A DNA stretch of 64,000 bases from Tritrichomonas musculus (taxonomy: Eukaryota > Parabasalia > Tritrichomonadida > Tritrichomonadidae). Position 1 is the first letter of the stretch, and every line of letters begins with the position of its first letter. Below are positions 30,078-39,898 of the stretch, piece after piece. Below the pieces are notes generated by a model. It ran no database searches and had not been told where the DNA came from. It saw only the letters and a program-made list of their open reading frames with translations. The stretch is from NCBI GenBank assembly GCA_039105265.1, contig JAPFFF010000007.1, positions 1,364,001-1,428,000 of the forward strand, in the 5' to 3' direction. The position numbers were made by a program, and so were the translations under genes.

Positions 30078-30439
30078 AGAAATCAAAAAATAAATATTTC
30101 AGAAGAAAATTGGCCGAAACGTCAGATCAAAGGAAATGTTCTGTTATCCATTAATGTATGTATATATTTACCTTCTGGCATATTACTCGACGTATGTATT
30201 ACAGGAAAATTGGCTTTTCAATGTCTTTTCTATAATAATAAAATATTATTCCTGAGTAAACGACATAAGACATCATTAATTACAAGAAAAGCAATAACTT
30301 AACATTTTTTTCTCAAAATAAAAGTTGAAAAAAATTAATAATTTTATTATATATTATTCTAAACAGTTTGGAATGCCTATTTCAATAGGCAATTATTAGT
30401 GTATCAAGAAATATTTTAAATTGATGAAATATTTGATTA
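30078..30439. other. Intergenic spacer
   Basis: AT-rich. A short inverted phrase (TGCCTATTTCAATAGGCA) is at about 30373-30390. No gene seen. Confidence 0.5.
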
Positions 30440-31765
30440 TTAATGGTTTTCAACTCCAATTATATTTTGCATTTCTTGAAGTTGCTCAAGTGTCATATTT
30501 GAAAGCGAAGTTAAATCTTCATTTGAACAAGCAGCAGGAGTTGTAAATATTGCTGAATATTCGCATGTTTTAGGTTCAACGAGACTTACAAATTTATTTT
30601 CATTGCTGCAATATACCTTCACTTCAGTTTTCCTTCCTGATTTTGTTTCCCAACAATATGCTCCATTATTATAGAAGAACGAAGTTGTATTTCCAGTTGA
30701 TGCAAATGTTTTATATTTACCTAAATTTGTTGATGATTGCTTAATCTCTTTCATAAAAGATATAGTAAAATCACCATTTGTAAATTCTTTTCCATAAATT
30801 GGATAGTAAGAGCTAGGAATTGAATCCTTAATGAAATCACTAATCAAATTGACTTTTTTCTTTTTTTCTTCCCAACCAGAAATCTTTGATTTATATAATT
30901 TCACACGACCATCTTTTTGTCTCATAAAAACTTCTGAAAAAGCGACATCATTCCGATCAATGAGAAAAACAAATCTCCAAATATTTTCAATTAAGCTTAA
31001 TTTCTTCTTTGGCTTAATGATAGGAGTAGGTATTGGAGTTGGTGTAGGTTTGCTATTTTCTTGGCGAACTTCTTTAGTAGTGTTTGATTCTGTAGAATTA
31101 TCGCCACTATTAGCTGCTTCAATTGAATCTACTTGCTCACTCTTTTCTTCGTCATTTTCCCATGATCCAAATTCATCTGGAATTACTGGAGTAGGTAAAG
31201 GAGTTGGAGTTTTTTTGCCACTTTTTATTTTTTGAATTTTGCGTTGGTATCGATCAATTTTGGTTTGATATTTTTCTGTCTTTTTTCTGCCAGCTTCAAT
31301 TTCTTGAGAACCTTGAGCTTCAAGCTCTTTTCTTTGTTCAATTCCTTGCTGATAAATTTTTGTAAGATGTTGACGAATTGATATTATTTGTTCCTCGAAA
31401 TACGAGCAAGTATTATTGCAATTTGAATGTGTATTAAAAGTCTCATCGGATGCATCACAGCAATCGCAAATTCCGTCACCAACACTCCATCTTGGTATTT
31501 CAAGAGGGATATATTTTTCATTTAAGCAATAAAAATTAAATGCCGTTGGACCCAATGATGAACCTGGCTCATCAGATCCATCATCACAGTCTTTGTAGTT
31601 GTCATTTAATTTTGAGAGAGGAATTTTTTTTGAATCGCTAAAGCAAGTAAACGTTTGAGCTTTTTCATCGATGTTTTTTGAATACTTTTCTTCCATAGAA
31701 GGAGGCACTCCAAGGATCCTTTTTGAGCAAACGCTATGAATGAAAATATAGAGAAAACTAAGCAT
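30440..31765 (-). CDS. Glucosidase II beta subunit-like (PRKCSH family), ER
   Basis: 441 residues. In the family this subunit retains and activates the ER alpha-glucosidase that trims glucose during the calnexin/calreticulin folding cycle. Seen here: a signal peptide (MLSFLYIFIHSVCS) and GVPP at the mature start, as in the family. Two LDL-receptor-A-like repeats with calcium-binding acid clusters follow (CDDGSDEPG near 60, CDCCDASDE near 102). A coiled coil spans about 120-180 and a Pro/Thr linker follows. A C-terminal MRH-like lectin region begins near 330 (GAYCWETKSGRKTEVKVYC, ends CEYSAIFTTPAAC). There is no C-terminal HDEL/KDEL, so retention must come another way. Length is slightly short of the animal protein. 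Confidence 0.85.
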   Translation of the reverse strand: MLSFLYIFIHSVCSKRILGVPPSMEEKYSKNIDEKAQTFTCFSDSKKIPLSKLNDNYKDCDDGSDEPGSSLGPTAFNFYCLNEKYIPLEIPRWSVGDGICDCCDASDETFNTHSNCNNTCSYFEEQIISIRQHLTKIYQQGIEQRKELEAQGSQEIEAGRKKTEKYQTKIDRYQRKIQKIKSGKKTPTPLPTPVIPDEFGSWENDEEKSEQVDSIEAANSGDNSTESNTTKEVRQENSKPTPTPIPTPIIKPKKKLSLIENIWRFVFLIDRNDVAFSEVFMRQKDGRVKLYKSKISGWEEKKKKVNLISDFIKDSIPSSYYPIYGKEFTNGDFTISFMKEIKQSSTNLGKYKTFASTGNTTSFFYNNGAYCWETKSGRKTEVKVYCSNENKFVSLVEPKTCEYSAIFTTPAACSNEDLTSLSNMTLEQLQEMQNIIGVENH

Positions 31766-31927
31766 CTTAATGCTTTTCGATCACAATTTTCTAAGCGTAT
31801 TTGGCCGAATGATGGTAATTGAAAATTTTTGTATGCTCATTTTAGTAAAAGTACAACTTAAATCAAATAATATTATTAATTATTACGAATATAAGTATTA
31901 ACATTTATTAATAAAAACAATTTATAC

Positions 31928-32203
31928 TCATTTTTTATTCCCAATTTTGCTTCGAGAAAATTCTTCTTCAGAATCAGAACTATCTTTTGAATCTTGCCTT
32001 TTAACCATATTTTTAATTCTTCTTTCCGCATTTGTCATCGATTCTGATTGTTTTTGTTTTGAATCAGCACCTAAACCGAGTCGAGCAGGTCTTTGCTTCA
32101 ATGAAGTTTCCCAGTCATCATCATCTTGAGGATTATCTTCAACTCCTTCCATAAATTTGGCCATTAGACTCACAGGCATTTTTTTCTGCTCATTTTTAGT
32201 CAT
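31928..32203 (-). CDS. Short acidic/basic protein, unknown
   Basis: 91 residues, no membrane helix. It has a conserved-looking centre, DDDDWETSLKQRPARLGLGAD (residues about 27-47), flanked by charged, probably disordered segments with Ser-Asp-Glu clusters (DSSDSEEEF) that suit casein kinase II. The composition and basic patches suggest a nuclear or nucleolar protein; no family could be named. It starts with ATG and lies 77 bases upstream of the 3' end of the following minus-strand gene. Confidence 0.65.
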   Translation of the reverse strand: MTKNEQKKMPVSLMAKFMEGVEDNPQDDDDWETSLKQRPARLGLGADSKQKQSESMTNAERRIKNMVKRQDSKDSSDSEEEFSRSKIGNKK

Positions 32204-32279
32204 TTTTTGATTTAGTAATTTCTAAAATTTTCAAAGAAATAATGGCCAAAAGAAAATTTTATTAAAAATACGTATTTAT

Positions 32280-33776
32280 TCATTGTATATTAAGCTTTTC
32301 CAATGCATTTAAGAATTTTTGTCCACCTTTCGATATCTGTGGATCATCTAGATGGTTTGAAAAATATTCGTCCAGTTTTAATTTCTTCATTTTCAATGCG
32401 CATTTTTCATACTTACACAAGTCAGCAGCAACATAACTAGCAATTTGGTTTAAATGTTGGTCATTTTTCACCAAATATACCAATTTTTCGCAAGCACCAA
32501 CAAATTCTGATGTAAAACCTACTTTTGATAATGTATCTAATAACAACAAAAATGAATGGAGTGAAACTTGATCACCTAAATGTATAGATGTTTGGAAGAA
32601 ATTATCTAAAAAGCATTCTGAGCTCATATTATCGAGCATTTCTTGATTAATTGACACTCGTCTTAATACTGTACAAATAATTGTAACAACACCACTATTG
32701 TTTATTGACGTCATTGCCTTTAAAAAAGGGATGAAATTTGGAAGAGAAACAATTCTTCGACGTAATTTTTGATGACCAAATATTACCAAAAAAAGTCTAA
32801 GAGTATCTGTTAATAATGGTAATGGAGTAATCAACCACTCTCCTTTGCCAAGAACAAATGAAGCTATTTGAATATCTGATGAAGCTTTCATGAGAACTAG
32901 TGTTGCTTTGACATTTGTTTTTGCGGTAGATAATAATTTTTTAATTATTTCTGTGTCATTGAAAATTGATGTATGATTTGAATTGTTATTTGGTCCCAAT
33001 TCAACACTAGCTAAAACAGCTAAAAAGCTGAGGACAGAATCTAATATTTCTGGATTATTTAAATGTGTTTTGATTGATCTAGTAGGAATTTCGCCTTCTT
33101 TATAGTAATCAAAAAGAGCAGCGAGCGAATTGTAGCAAACATCAAGTGATGTGACATCTGTTTCTGTTTCAATTATATTTTCTAAAATGTTCCAGCAGTA
33201 TTCTCCGCGTGCACTACGATAATCAGGATATTTTGAACATAAATGAATGAGAATTGATGAATAATTCTGAATTAAATTTGGTTTTGTAAAATATTTTGAT
33301 GCTTGAATGAGTATATCGATCATCGGCCATGGATTATCTGTATTAAGATCATTAAACTGTTTTGCATAAGAGCAGAGAATTGAAAGAGATTTTGAAGGGC
33401 TGTGCGTTAAAATTGAAGCGAATTTATTTGTTAATTGTTCATCAAAAGCTTCTGCGCAATTTTTGACTAGTTCATTTAAAATACAAAAGGATTCATCAAC
33501 ATAATATCGATTTTTGAAGGGAAGTTGGTCTGCAAAGCCACGTGTTACAAAAATATCTCTAATTTTTTCGTTCCTGATTAAAACACGAATAACCATCATA
33601 ATAGAATTTCCGATTTCTTTTGGTATATCGCTATTAAAATGAGATAATACAATTTTAAAAAATTTTGGAGAATCGCGTGGACTTAAGTTTTGTGGAACGC
33701 GTAGTAAATATGGGATAAAAGCATCATCATAAGGATCACTTAAATTTTTGAAGTCAAGTGGCTGTTTTCCACTCAT
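32280..33776 (-). CDS. Alpha-helical ARM/HEAT-like protein, unknown
   Basis: 498 residues, almost entirely helical with regularly spaced Leu/Ile/Ser-rich helices (e.g. SIMMVIRVLIRN, FCILNELVKNC, LDSVLSFLAVLAS, VVTIICTVLRRV, SLHSFLLLLDTLSKVG). This is the look of an armadillo/HEAT solenoid that would serve as a protein-binding scaffold. There is no catalytic motif, signal peptide or membrane segment. Such lineage-specific helical proteins are frequent in trichomonads. The ATG is at 33776 with TTCATTGAAAA, an initiator-like sequence, about 10 bases upstream. Confidence 0.7.
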   Translation of the reverse strand: MSGKQPLDFKNLSDPYDDAFIPYLLRVPQNLSPRDSPKFFKIVLSHFNSDIPKEIGNSIMMVIRVLIRNEKIRDIFVTRGFADQLPFKNRYYVDESFCILNELVKNCAEAFDEQLTNKFASILTHSPSKSLSILCSYAKQFNDLNTDNPWPMIDILIQASKYFTKPNLIQNYSSILIHLCSKYPDYRSARGEYCWNILENIIETETDVTSLDVCYNSLAALFDYYKEGEIPTRSIKTHLNNPEILDSVLSFLAVLASVELGPNNNSNHTSIFNDTEIIKKLLSTAKTNVKATLVLMKASSDIQIASFVLGKGEWLITPLPLLTDTLRLFLVIFGHQKLRRRIVSLPNFIPFLKAMTSINNSGVVTIICTVLRRVSINQEMLDNMSSECFLDNFFQTSIHLGDQVSLHSFLLLLDTLSKVGFTSEFVGACEKLVYLVKNDQHLNQIASYVAADLCKYEKCALKMKKLKLDEYFSNHLDDPQISKGGQKFLNALEKLNIQ

Positions 33777-34286
33777 TATGTATTTTCAATGAAATTTTGA
33801 AAAATTTCCGTTAAAAAAATTAAACTCAAAAAAGTCTCTCCAAAATTCTATTTTAAAGGAGTAATATAAAAAAATAAATTTATATATCAAGATTTTAATT
33901 CACTTTTTGTCAGTTAAATGAAACAGCCTTTCAAGATAATGAAAAAAAATGATAAAATCAATCAGCAAATATTTTCTGAGAATATCTAGATGATTATTCA
34001 GAAAAAGTGAATTATAGTAATGATTCAAATTCAAAATATACGATTAATCACAATGCTTAGCATTATAATTTTAATTTAAATTTAAACTTCTTATCACATG
34101 ATTTTGAAATGTTTACATATTACTTTATTTAAACTCAGTTGAATTCATATTTATCATTTTTGATTGAATTCGATAATTTTAGAAAATCAATTAATACATT
34201 ACCAATATAATTAATCAAAATATCATTTTCCAGAGTTTTAACTATTTTTATTCATTTGATAAAATCAAGAAAGATATATTGTTATT
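33777..34286. other. Intergenic spacer
   Basis: AT-rich, nothing recognised. Confidence 0.5.
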
Positions 34287-34739
34287 TTATAAACTATAGA
34301 TCGAATCATAATGTATCATTACATCATAAGCAATAAAAGGACTTGCATATATTATTATATAAATTATTGTTATCCATGGCTGATAATCAATATAAAATTC
34401 TTTAAAAGTCAGTGACCATGGATGCTTAATTAAAACCCATCCAAATAAATCAATCACAATTGTAACGGATCCCCAAATAAGCGATGTTTGAATTGCAATT
34501 TCTAATAAATTTTTCTCGAAAACTCTCAAATGATAATAGGAGCAAATAGGGAAGATAATAATATTGTATAAAGGATGCCATGGCTTTGTTCTTTCATACC
34601 CTTCACCCATTCCTGGACTCTCTTTCATTGATTTCATTTTTAAAACTTTGATGTTAAAGATTGTATGTAAAATGCCTATCCATGTAACAATAACGTAGGC
34701 AATGAAATAAAATAGCATTGATGAGCATAAATTATTCAT
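34287..34739 (-). CDS. Small four-helix membrane protein, unknown
   Basis: 150 residues with four hydrophobic helices: near 8-30 (LFYFIAYVIVTWIGIL), 55-70 (PLYNIIIFPICSYY), 80-105 (IQTSLIWGSVTIVIDLFGWVLI) and 122-142 (ITIIYIIIYASPFIAY). A conserved-looking loop (GMGEGYERTKPWHPLYN) lies after the first helix. The compact layout with a Gly/Trp/His/Pro loop resembles bacterial small integral-membrane families, but none can be named with confidence. Confidence 0.6.
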   Translation of the reverse strand: MNNLCSSMLFYFIAYVIVTWIGILHTIFNIKVLKMKSMKESPGMGEGYERTKPWHPLYNIIIFPICSYYHLRVFEKNLLEIAIQTSLIWGSVTIVIDLFGWVLIKHPWSLTFKEFYIDYQPWITIIYIIIYASPFIAYDVMIHYDSIYSL

Positions 34740-35465
34740 TTTTATTTCTCAAATAAGCTTATTCAAAAAATAAAAAAAATTGAAACCAAATTGAAAAATT
34801 CTGTGCATTATTGACGTTGTTCGGTGAATTTTTGAGGCAAAAATAACTTTAATTTTTTGAATGAATAAAAAGAATTTGATGAAAATCAAGCATTGTAATT
34901 TATGCAAAATGAAGAAAAGCTGAAATCAATTTCATTGATTGATTGCAAGTGGTTTAAAGATAATATTTCCATATTTTCTAATGACTTGTTATAATTTTAC
35001 ATATTTTGGACGTTTTTATACAAATAACAAGTGAAAACGTATGCATTTTATCTCATTTAAAAACAATATATTTTAAACTTAAGAAAAGCAAGAAAAAAAA
35101 AAAATTTAAAAAAGATACCTTTTTGAATTTGTAAACTTACCCCGTTATTTCAAATCTTTGCAGATTCCCCCAATAAATTATTCAAAAATATTGAATGGTT
35201 TTCAATAGTATCAAATAATCAATTTAAATTTCATTTTTAAAGAAATATTTATATAAGGTCATTTAATATTTTAATAATTATATTGAAATACTTTGAAATT
35301 CACACGATCATTGTAATCAATATTTTTTATCTCAATTCTTTATCAGATTTGTGAAAAAATTTAATTGGGTCTGTAAAATTGAATATAAAAATAAAATGAC
35401 TATATCGTTAAATAAATTAAAGATTAAAATACAAAGTTTAACGGAATAAAGGAAGCTTAGATAAC
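34740..35465. other. Intergenic spacer
   Basis: AT-rich, no gene. It leads into the minisatellite. Confidence 0.5.
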
Positions 35466-35659
35466 AGCTTCAGTTCAATGATGAAGACAAGATCACTTCA
35501 CTAGCTCAATGGTGCAAGATAAGTTCAGCTCCCTAGTTCATTGATGCAAGACAAGATCAGCTCCCCAGCTCAATACCGCAGCTCAATGGTGCAAGGTAAG
35601 ATCAGCTCCCTAGTTCATTGATGAAAGACAAGATCAGCTCCCCAGCTCAATGGTGCAAG
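35466..35659 (+). repeat. Minisatellite, 32-bp unit in alternating forms
   Basis: Units read AGCTCAATGGTGCAAG.TAAGATCAGCTCCCT and AGTTCATTGATGCAAGACAAGATCAGCTCCCC in alternation, about six units. The 64-base higher-order period is broken once by an extra AGCTCAATACCGC near 35567. The GC content is clearly above the surroundings. Confidence 0.85.
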
Positions 35660-35685
35660 CTAGAAACACAACCCAATCTCCATTT

Positions 35686-37138
35686 TCAGCTAAAATCACA
35701 AGCACAATTATAAAGTATAAAACTTAAAGCAAATTTTATATATATAAACGTTAGACAATTATTGGATACGATTTGGGAATTATTTATAATAACTGGATTG
35801 TCATCTGGATTTGTATTCTCCAGCTTTACAAAGTTGTGTTCGCCAACCAGATGCCTAATAACATCCCTTTTGTTAAATACACCTTTGTAATCCCGAGTAA
35901 AATCGATATCGTGTATATATACACGGTTTTTATGCAGAAATTCTATTTTGGTGGAGTCTCCTAGTAAATTAAAGATGCTGTCGATAGAGGCATTTGATAG
36001 ATTAACCTTTAGGAGTTGCACGAACGAAAATGGTCTGTAAGCAAATCCATCTGCACTCTTAATTACAATTGGTTTATCATTTTTATATGGCACTTTTTGA
36101 ATGACTATTCAAAAAGTAACTTGTTTCAATTTCTCTCAAGTTTGAATTGCATTCAAATTTGAGAAATTGGAGGTTTTGACAATCTTCAAAAGATCTTTTT
36201 GATATGATTTCAATATACGAAGGAATGACTACGCTTTCAATATCTCGATTCGTAAATACAAAAGTATTGAAAACGTGATCGTCATCTTTTTTCCTATCAA
36301 TTAATTTTTTTTTTTTTTTTTTTTTTCAATCATTCTGAAAAAGTAGACCTCGCCATTGTCTCAATTTATTCAATTTTTTTTTCTGAAAATTAATTTAAAT
36401 TAGTAATCTTGATTCAATGAGTTTATATAATTTTTGAATGCTCAGAATTTCATTCGCCACTTTATTGAGAGCAAATTTCAATGAATAAAAAAATAAAATT
36501 TCTGTGCAATTCTATGTATAAATTCAAATTTTGTTTCATTAAGAAAAAAGTGGCGAGGTCTACTGAAAAAGTTGTTTTCTGATGATACATGAAAGCTATT
36601 TAAGGCTTGGCGTGAAAGCGTACCAATTGTCTTTCAATTGGAAAACTTTTGATGGTATTGTGAATTCTTCTATCGTCGATACTGAAAAAAGCATAACGGC
36701 AAATTGAGAGTAAAGAAGATGGCTCTTCAAATTCAATTTTTTTATTTTTTTACATGCATTGAAACAATAGAAGTCAATATTTATAATTGTGGATGGAACG
36801 AAAGCTTTAGTAATGTCAGTTTTAGCTAAAATCATTATTTATTGATAAAGAGTAATATAGTAAACCAATCCGATTTTGTGAATACCTAGAACATATTGAT
36901 TTTTTTATATATAATTCAAATGAAAGTACGAACATATTAAAAGGCAATCAGCACAAAGAAATTGTATCTTTAAATCTTCTGAAAGTCTGATTGATTTAAT
37001 ATTATGGCTGGTGTAATCAAAAGGGAGATCACAAATTTCTGTAATAATATAATTTTTTGAATCATAAACAATCGTTCTTGAAATAAAATATCTCCATTTG
37101 CATTTGGTGAAAAAATAATCTCGGCAGTAAGACTCCAT
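35686..37138 (-). pseudogene. Decayed BspA-like leucine-rich-repeat protein gene
   Basis: Pieces in several frames carry the BspA/LRR_5 pattern typical of trichomonad surface proteins. 36835-36596 has FVPSTIINIDFYCFNACKKI and IEEFTIPSKVFQ. About 36300-36100 has IESVVIPSYIEIISKRSFED then LQFLKFECNSNLREIE. 36093-35690 has a further part (SADGFAYRPFSFVQLLKVN). 37138-36905 may be the N-terminal part (MESYCRDYFFTKC). Frameshifts and stops separate the pieces, and a 219-bp MITE sits between two of them. The fragment at 36905-36835 is joined only by degenerate sequence. The gene is a dead member of a large family. Confidence 0.7.
36344..36562. mobile_element. 219-bp MITE inside the leucine-rich-repeat pseudogene
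   Basis: Ends TAGACCTCGCCA and TGGCGAGGTCTA are perfect inverted 12-mers. An exact 9-bp duplication CTGAAAAAG flanks them (36335-36343, 36563-36571). Nine-base duplications point to a MULE-type mobiliser. No coding content. Confidence 0.88.
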
Positions 37139-37791
37139 CTGTTTAATTTTAAAACAATGTCATTTTCTATCGTGATTGTATCATGAATTTATGCATTTTT
37201 ATAAATAAAATTGAACATTTTATTAACAAACACTAATATATACAGAATTTTGTAAAATTTGACCTTATTGTTTTCAACTTTACACATCGAATGTTTAATG
37301 TGATGAAAACATTGAAATCATTAAAATCTCAAAAATATTTGGAATTATGGCAATTAATGTATATTATAATTAGTAAAAATCTTCTGCAAAGAATCAACAT
37401 TATTTAAAGTTTTGAGGATTAATGATAAATAGATTTAAAGTATTTGATAATAATAATAATTATTTTTTATGCCGGTTGAAAAGAAATTAAGTGTTTGGAT
37501 TAATTTATAGTTCCTGCTTTAATGAAAAATCAAAAAAAAAGTCAAATATTAATAATATTAATTATTAATATTATTTGTTATTAATTTGCATGTATGATTT
37601 TTTTGTGTAATCATGTAAGAATACTGATTAGAATGTAATTAATTTCTTATTTTTATACATTTTCTAATCTGTTAACAGATTTTCTAATTAACGAATTTTT
37701 TGAGAGGACAAATTGAATTTTTTGAGAATTAGAGCCGACCTTTAAAATCGAACAAACTTTATCAATTCGTTTGGTTTGGCCTTTTCCTCAA
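37139..37791. other. Intergenic, upstream region of the L3 gene
   Basis: AT-rich with a long AT hairpin near 37543-37575. The last 40 bases before the L3 start (ATCAATTCG...CCTTTTCCTCAA) are pyrimidine-rich and are the likely core promoter and 5' UTR. Confidence 0.5.
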
Positions 37792-38970
37792 ATGAGCCAT
37801 CGTAAATACGCCGCTCCTCGCCGTGGTTCTCTCGGTTTCCTTCCTCGTTGCCGCAGTCGTCATATCCGTGGAAGAATAAGGTCATGGCCAAAGGATGATC
37901 AAACCCAAAAACCACAACTTCAAGCCTTCATCGGATTCAAAGCCGGTATGACCCATGTCGTTCGTGAAATCGTTCGTGCAGGCTCACGTCTTAACAAGAA
38001 GGAAGCTGTTGAAGCAGTTTCTCTTATCGAAACACCACCAATGGTCGTTATCGGAATCATCGGTTACAAAGAAACACCACAAGGTCTCAAACCAGTTACA
38101 ACCGCCTGGTCAAGCTTCATCGGTCCAGAAGTAATGCGTAACTTCTACAAGAACTTTTACAGAGCCAAGAAGAAGGCCTTCTCCCATCTTTCAGAGAAAC
38201 AAGAAGACATGAAGAAACGTATCGAAAAACTCAAGGCTGAAGCTTCAGTCATCCGTGTTATTGCTCACACACAACCAGCACAAATCAAACTTGGTTCAAA
38301 GAAAGCTGATCTCATTGAAGTCCAAGTCAACGGAGGTGATGTCAACGCCAAGGTTGATTTCGCTGTTTCACTCCTCGAAAAGAATGTTAAGGTTTCGGAT
38401 GTTTTCGCTGAAGGAGAACAAATCGATTGCATTTCCGTCGGAAAAGGACGTGGATGGGAAGGTGTTATCCATCGTTATGGCGCAAAGAGGCTTCAAAAGA
38501 AGACCCACCGTGGACGCAGGAAGGTTGCCTGTATCGGCCCATTCATCCCACGTCGTATCTTATGGACTGTCGCACGTGCAGGTAACAACGGTTTCCACCA
38601 CCGTACAGAAATGAACAAGAGAATCTACAGAATTACACCAGCACCAACTGAAGGACAACAAGATGAAACAGGTTCAACCCAATTCGATCTTACTAAGAAG
38701 TCTATCAACCCAATGGGTGGCTTTGTTCGTTATGGAAACATTACTAATGATTTCTTAATGATCAAAGGATCTGTTGCTGGAACCACCAAACGCCCAATCA
38801 CTCTTCGTAAGACAATCAATGTTAATACTCGCCGTGTTGCTACAGAAGATATCAACCTCAAATGGATCGACACATCATCCAAGTTCGGACACGGACGCTT
38901 CCAAACCAAAGAAGAACGCAACAAATTCCTTGGAAAACTCAAGGTTGCAAAGAAGGCCGAGAGCAAGTAA
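37792..38970 (+). CDS. RPL3: 60S ribosomal protein L3 (uL3)
   Basis: 392 residues. It is a core large-subunit protein near the peptidyl-transferase centre. Family landmarks: MSHRKYAAPRRGSLGFLPR at the N terminus; GFKAGMTHVVRE; FAEGEQIDCISVGKGRGWEGV; GHRG-like KKTHRGRRKVACIGPFIP; W-finger region RILWTVARAGNNGFHHRTEMNK; and GSVAGTTKRPITLRK. The frame opens at TTG 21 bases upstream, but the ATG at 37792 gives the family's exact start. Codon use is strongly biased to C-ending codons, unlike the AT-rich neighbours, as expected of a highly expressed gene. The stop (TAAAT) overlaps a TAAA polyadenylation-type signal. A 168-bp copy of its 3' part lies inverted at 43741-43908. Confidence 0.97.
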   Translation: MSHRKYAAPRRGSLGFLPRCRSRHIRGRIRSWPKDDQTQKPQLQAFIGFKAGMTHVVREIVRAGSRLNKKEAVEAVSLIETPPMVVIGIIGYKETPQGLKPVTTAWSSFIGPEVMRNFYKNFYRAKKKAFSHLSEKQEDMKKRIEKLKAEASVIRVIAHTQPAQIKLGSKKADLIEVQVNGGDVNAKVDFAVSLLEKNVKVSDVFAEGEQIDCISVGKGRGWEGVIHRYGAKRLQKKTHRGRRKVACIGPFIPRRILWTVARAGNNGFHHRTEMNKRIYRITPAPTEGQQDETGSTQFDLTKKSINPMGGFVRYGNITNDFLMIKGSVAGTTKRPITLRKTINVNTRRVATEDINLKWIDTSSKFGHGRFQTKEERNKFLGKLKVAKKAESK

Positions 38971-39069
38971 ATTTTTTTGGGAGATATTTAAAATTCTTCT
39001 TCATTTCTTATTTATTTTAATTTTGCCTTATTTTTAGGGGTATAACTTTTGAAAACTTTTTTCACTTAA

Positions 39070-39417
39070 GGTTCTCCTTTCAAATTCAAAAGATTCAATT
39101 CAATGAGATTTCACAAATAAAATATACATAAATATCGTTTTTAAAAATGAATTAAAATATGAAATTTATATAGATATATATTTCAAATGATTGAATAAAA
39201 ATATTTTTATGAAATCTTATCGATTTTGTTTTTTTACAGATAGAAATCATAGAATTAAAAAATCAGTAAATTTTTGAATGAAATAAGATTTAATTGTTGA
39301 GGACATATTTTTTTTATTTTTCACCAAAACTTTTTCCGAAAAATGCTCTATTGAATTATTTATTCTATGAGTTAATTCAATATTGAATGATTTACATTTT
39401 TTTTGGGAAGGAGAACC
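39070..39417. mobile_element. 348-bp MITE with GGTTCTCCTT ends and TTAA flanks
   Basis: GGTTCTCCTT at 39070 is inverted at the end (AAGGAGAACC, to 39417), and both ends abut TTAA (39066-39069, 39418-39421), the target choice of piggyBac-like transposons. The right half (39230-39417) recurs inverted at 41228-41409. It lies only about 100 bases after the L3 stop codon. Confidence 0.75.
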
Positions 39418-39459
39418 TTAAAAATCTGTATAGTTGGTTGACAAAAAAAATTTTTGGAC

Positions 39460-39898
39460 AAAAATCGGTAGACTTCAAAAAGGACGAAACCGCATAGCTT
39501 TTACAACATTCAAATTTGAAGGAATTAGTCAAAAATTTTTATGCGTTTTCACAAAATTGAATGTTGTAAAAGGTACAGTATAGTAAAAAAATATGAAAAC
39601 GTAAAAATATTATTCAAAAAGTTGGAAAACAAGCTTTTTCATAATAAACACTCAATTTTTTTGAGTAAATATTGTTTTATCGTCATTTGAAAAAGTAGCT
39701 TTTCCAGCTTTTTGAATTTTACGAAAAAGTTCGAAAATCCATTTTTTCAAATGACGATAAAAAGAATTAGCCAAGCAAATTTGGCCTTATTTCTTTGAAA
39801 AAGTGTATTTTCCAACTTTTTTAGTATTTTTTGACGATTTCATATTTTTTTACTATACTGTATGTGGTTTCGACCTTTTTAAAATCTATCAAAAATCT
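39460..39898. repeat. Long imperfect fold-back with a nested hairpin
   Basis: The outer arms pair AAAATCGGTAGACTTC...GACGAAACC with GGTTTCGACC...CTATCAAAAATC. Inner arms pair ACAGTATAGTAAAAAAATAT with its complement near 39842-39862, and TTTATCGTCATTTGAAAAAG with its complement near 39745-39765. A separate hairpin (CTTTTACAACATTCAA and its complement, 39498-39572) sits in the left arm only. It is a fold-back MITE carrying a smaller insertion. Confidence 0.7.

Noticed and set aside
36127-36170. A hairpin in the leucine-rich-repeat relic
   Set aside because: The arms code for similar repeat residues on the minus strand and are likely chance in repetitive coding sequence.
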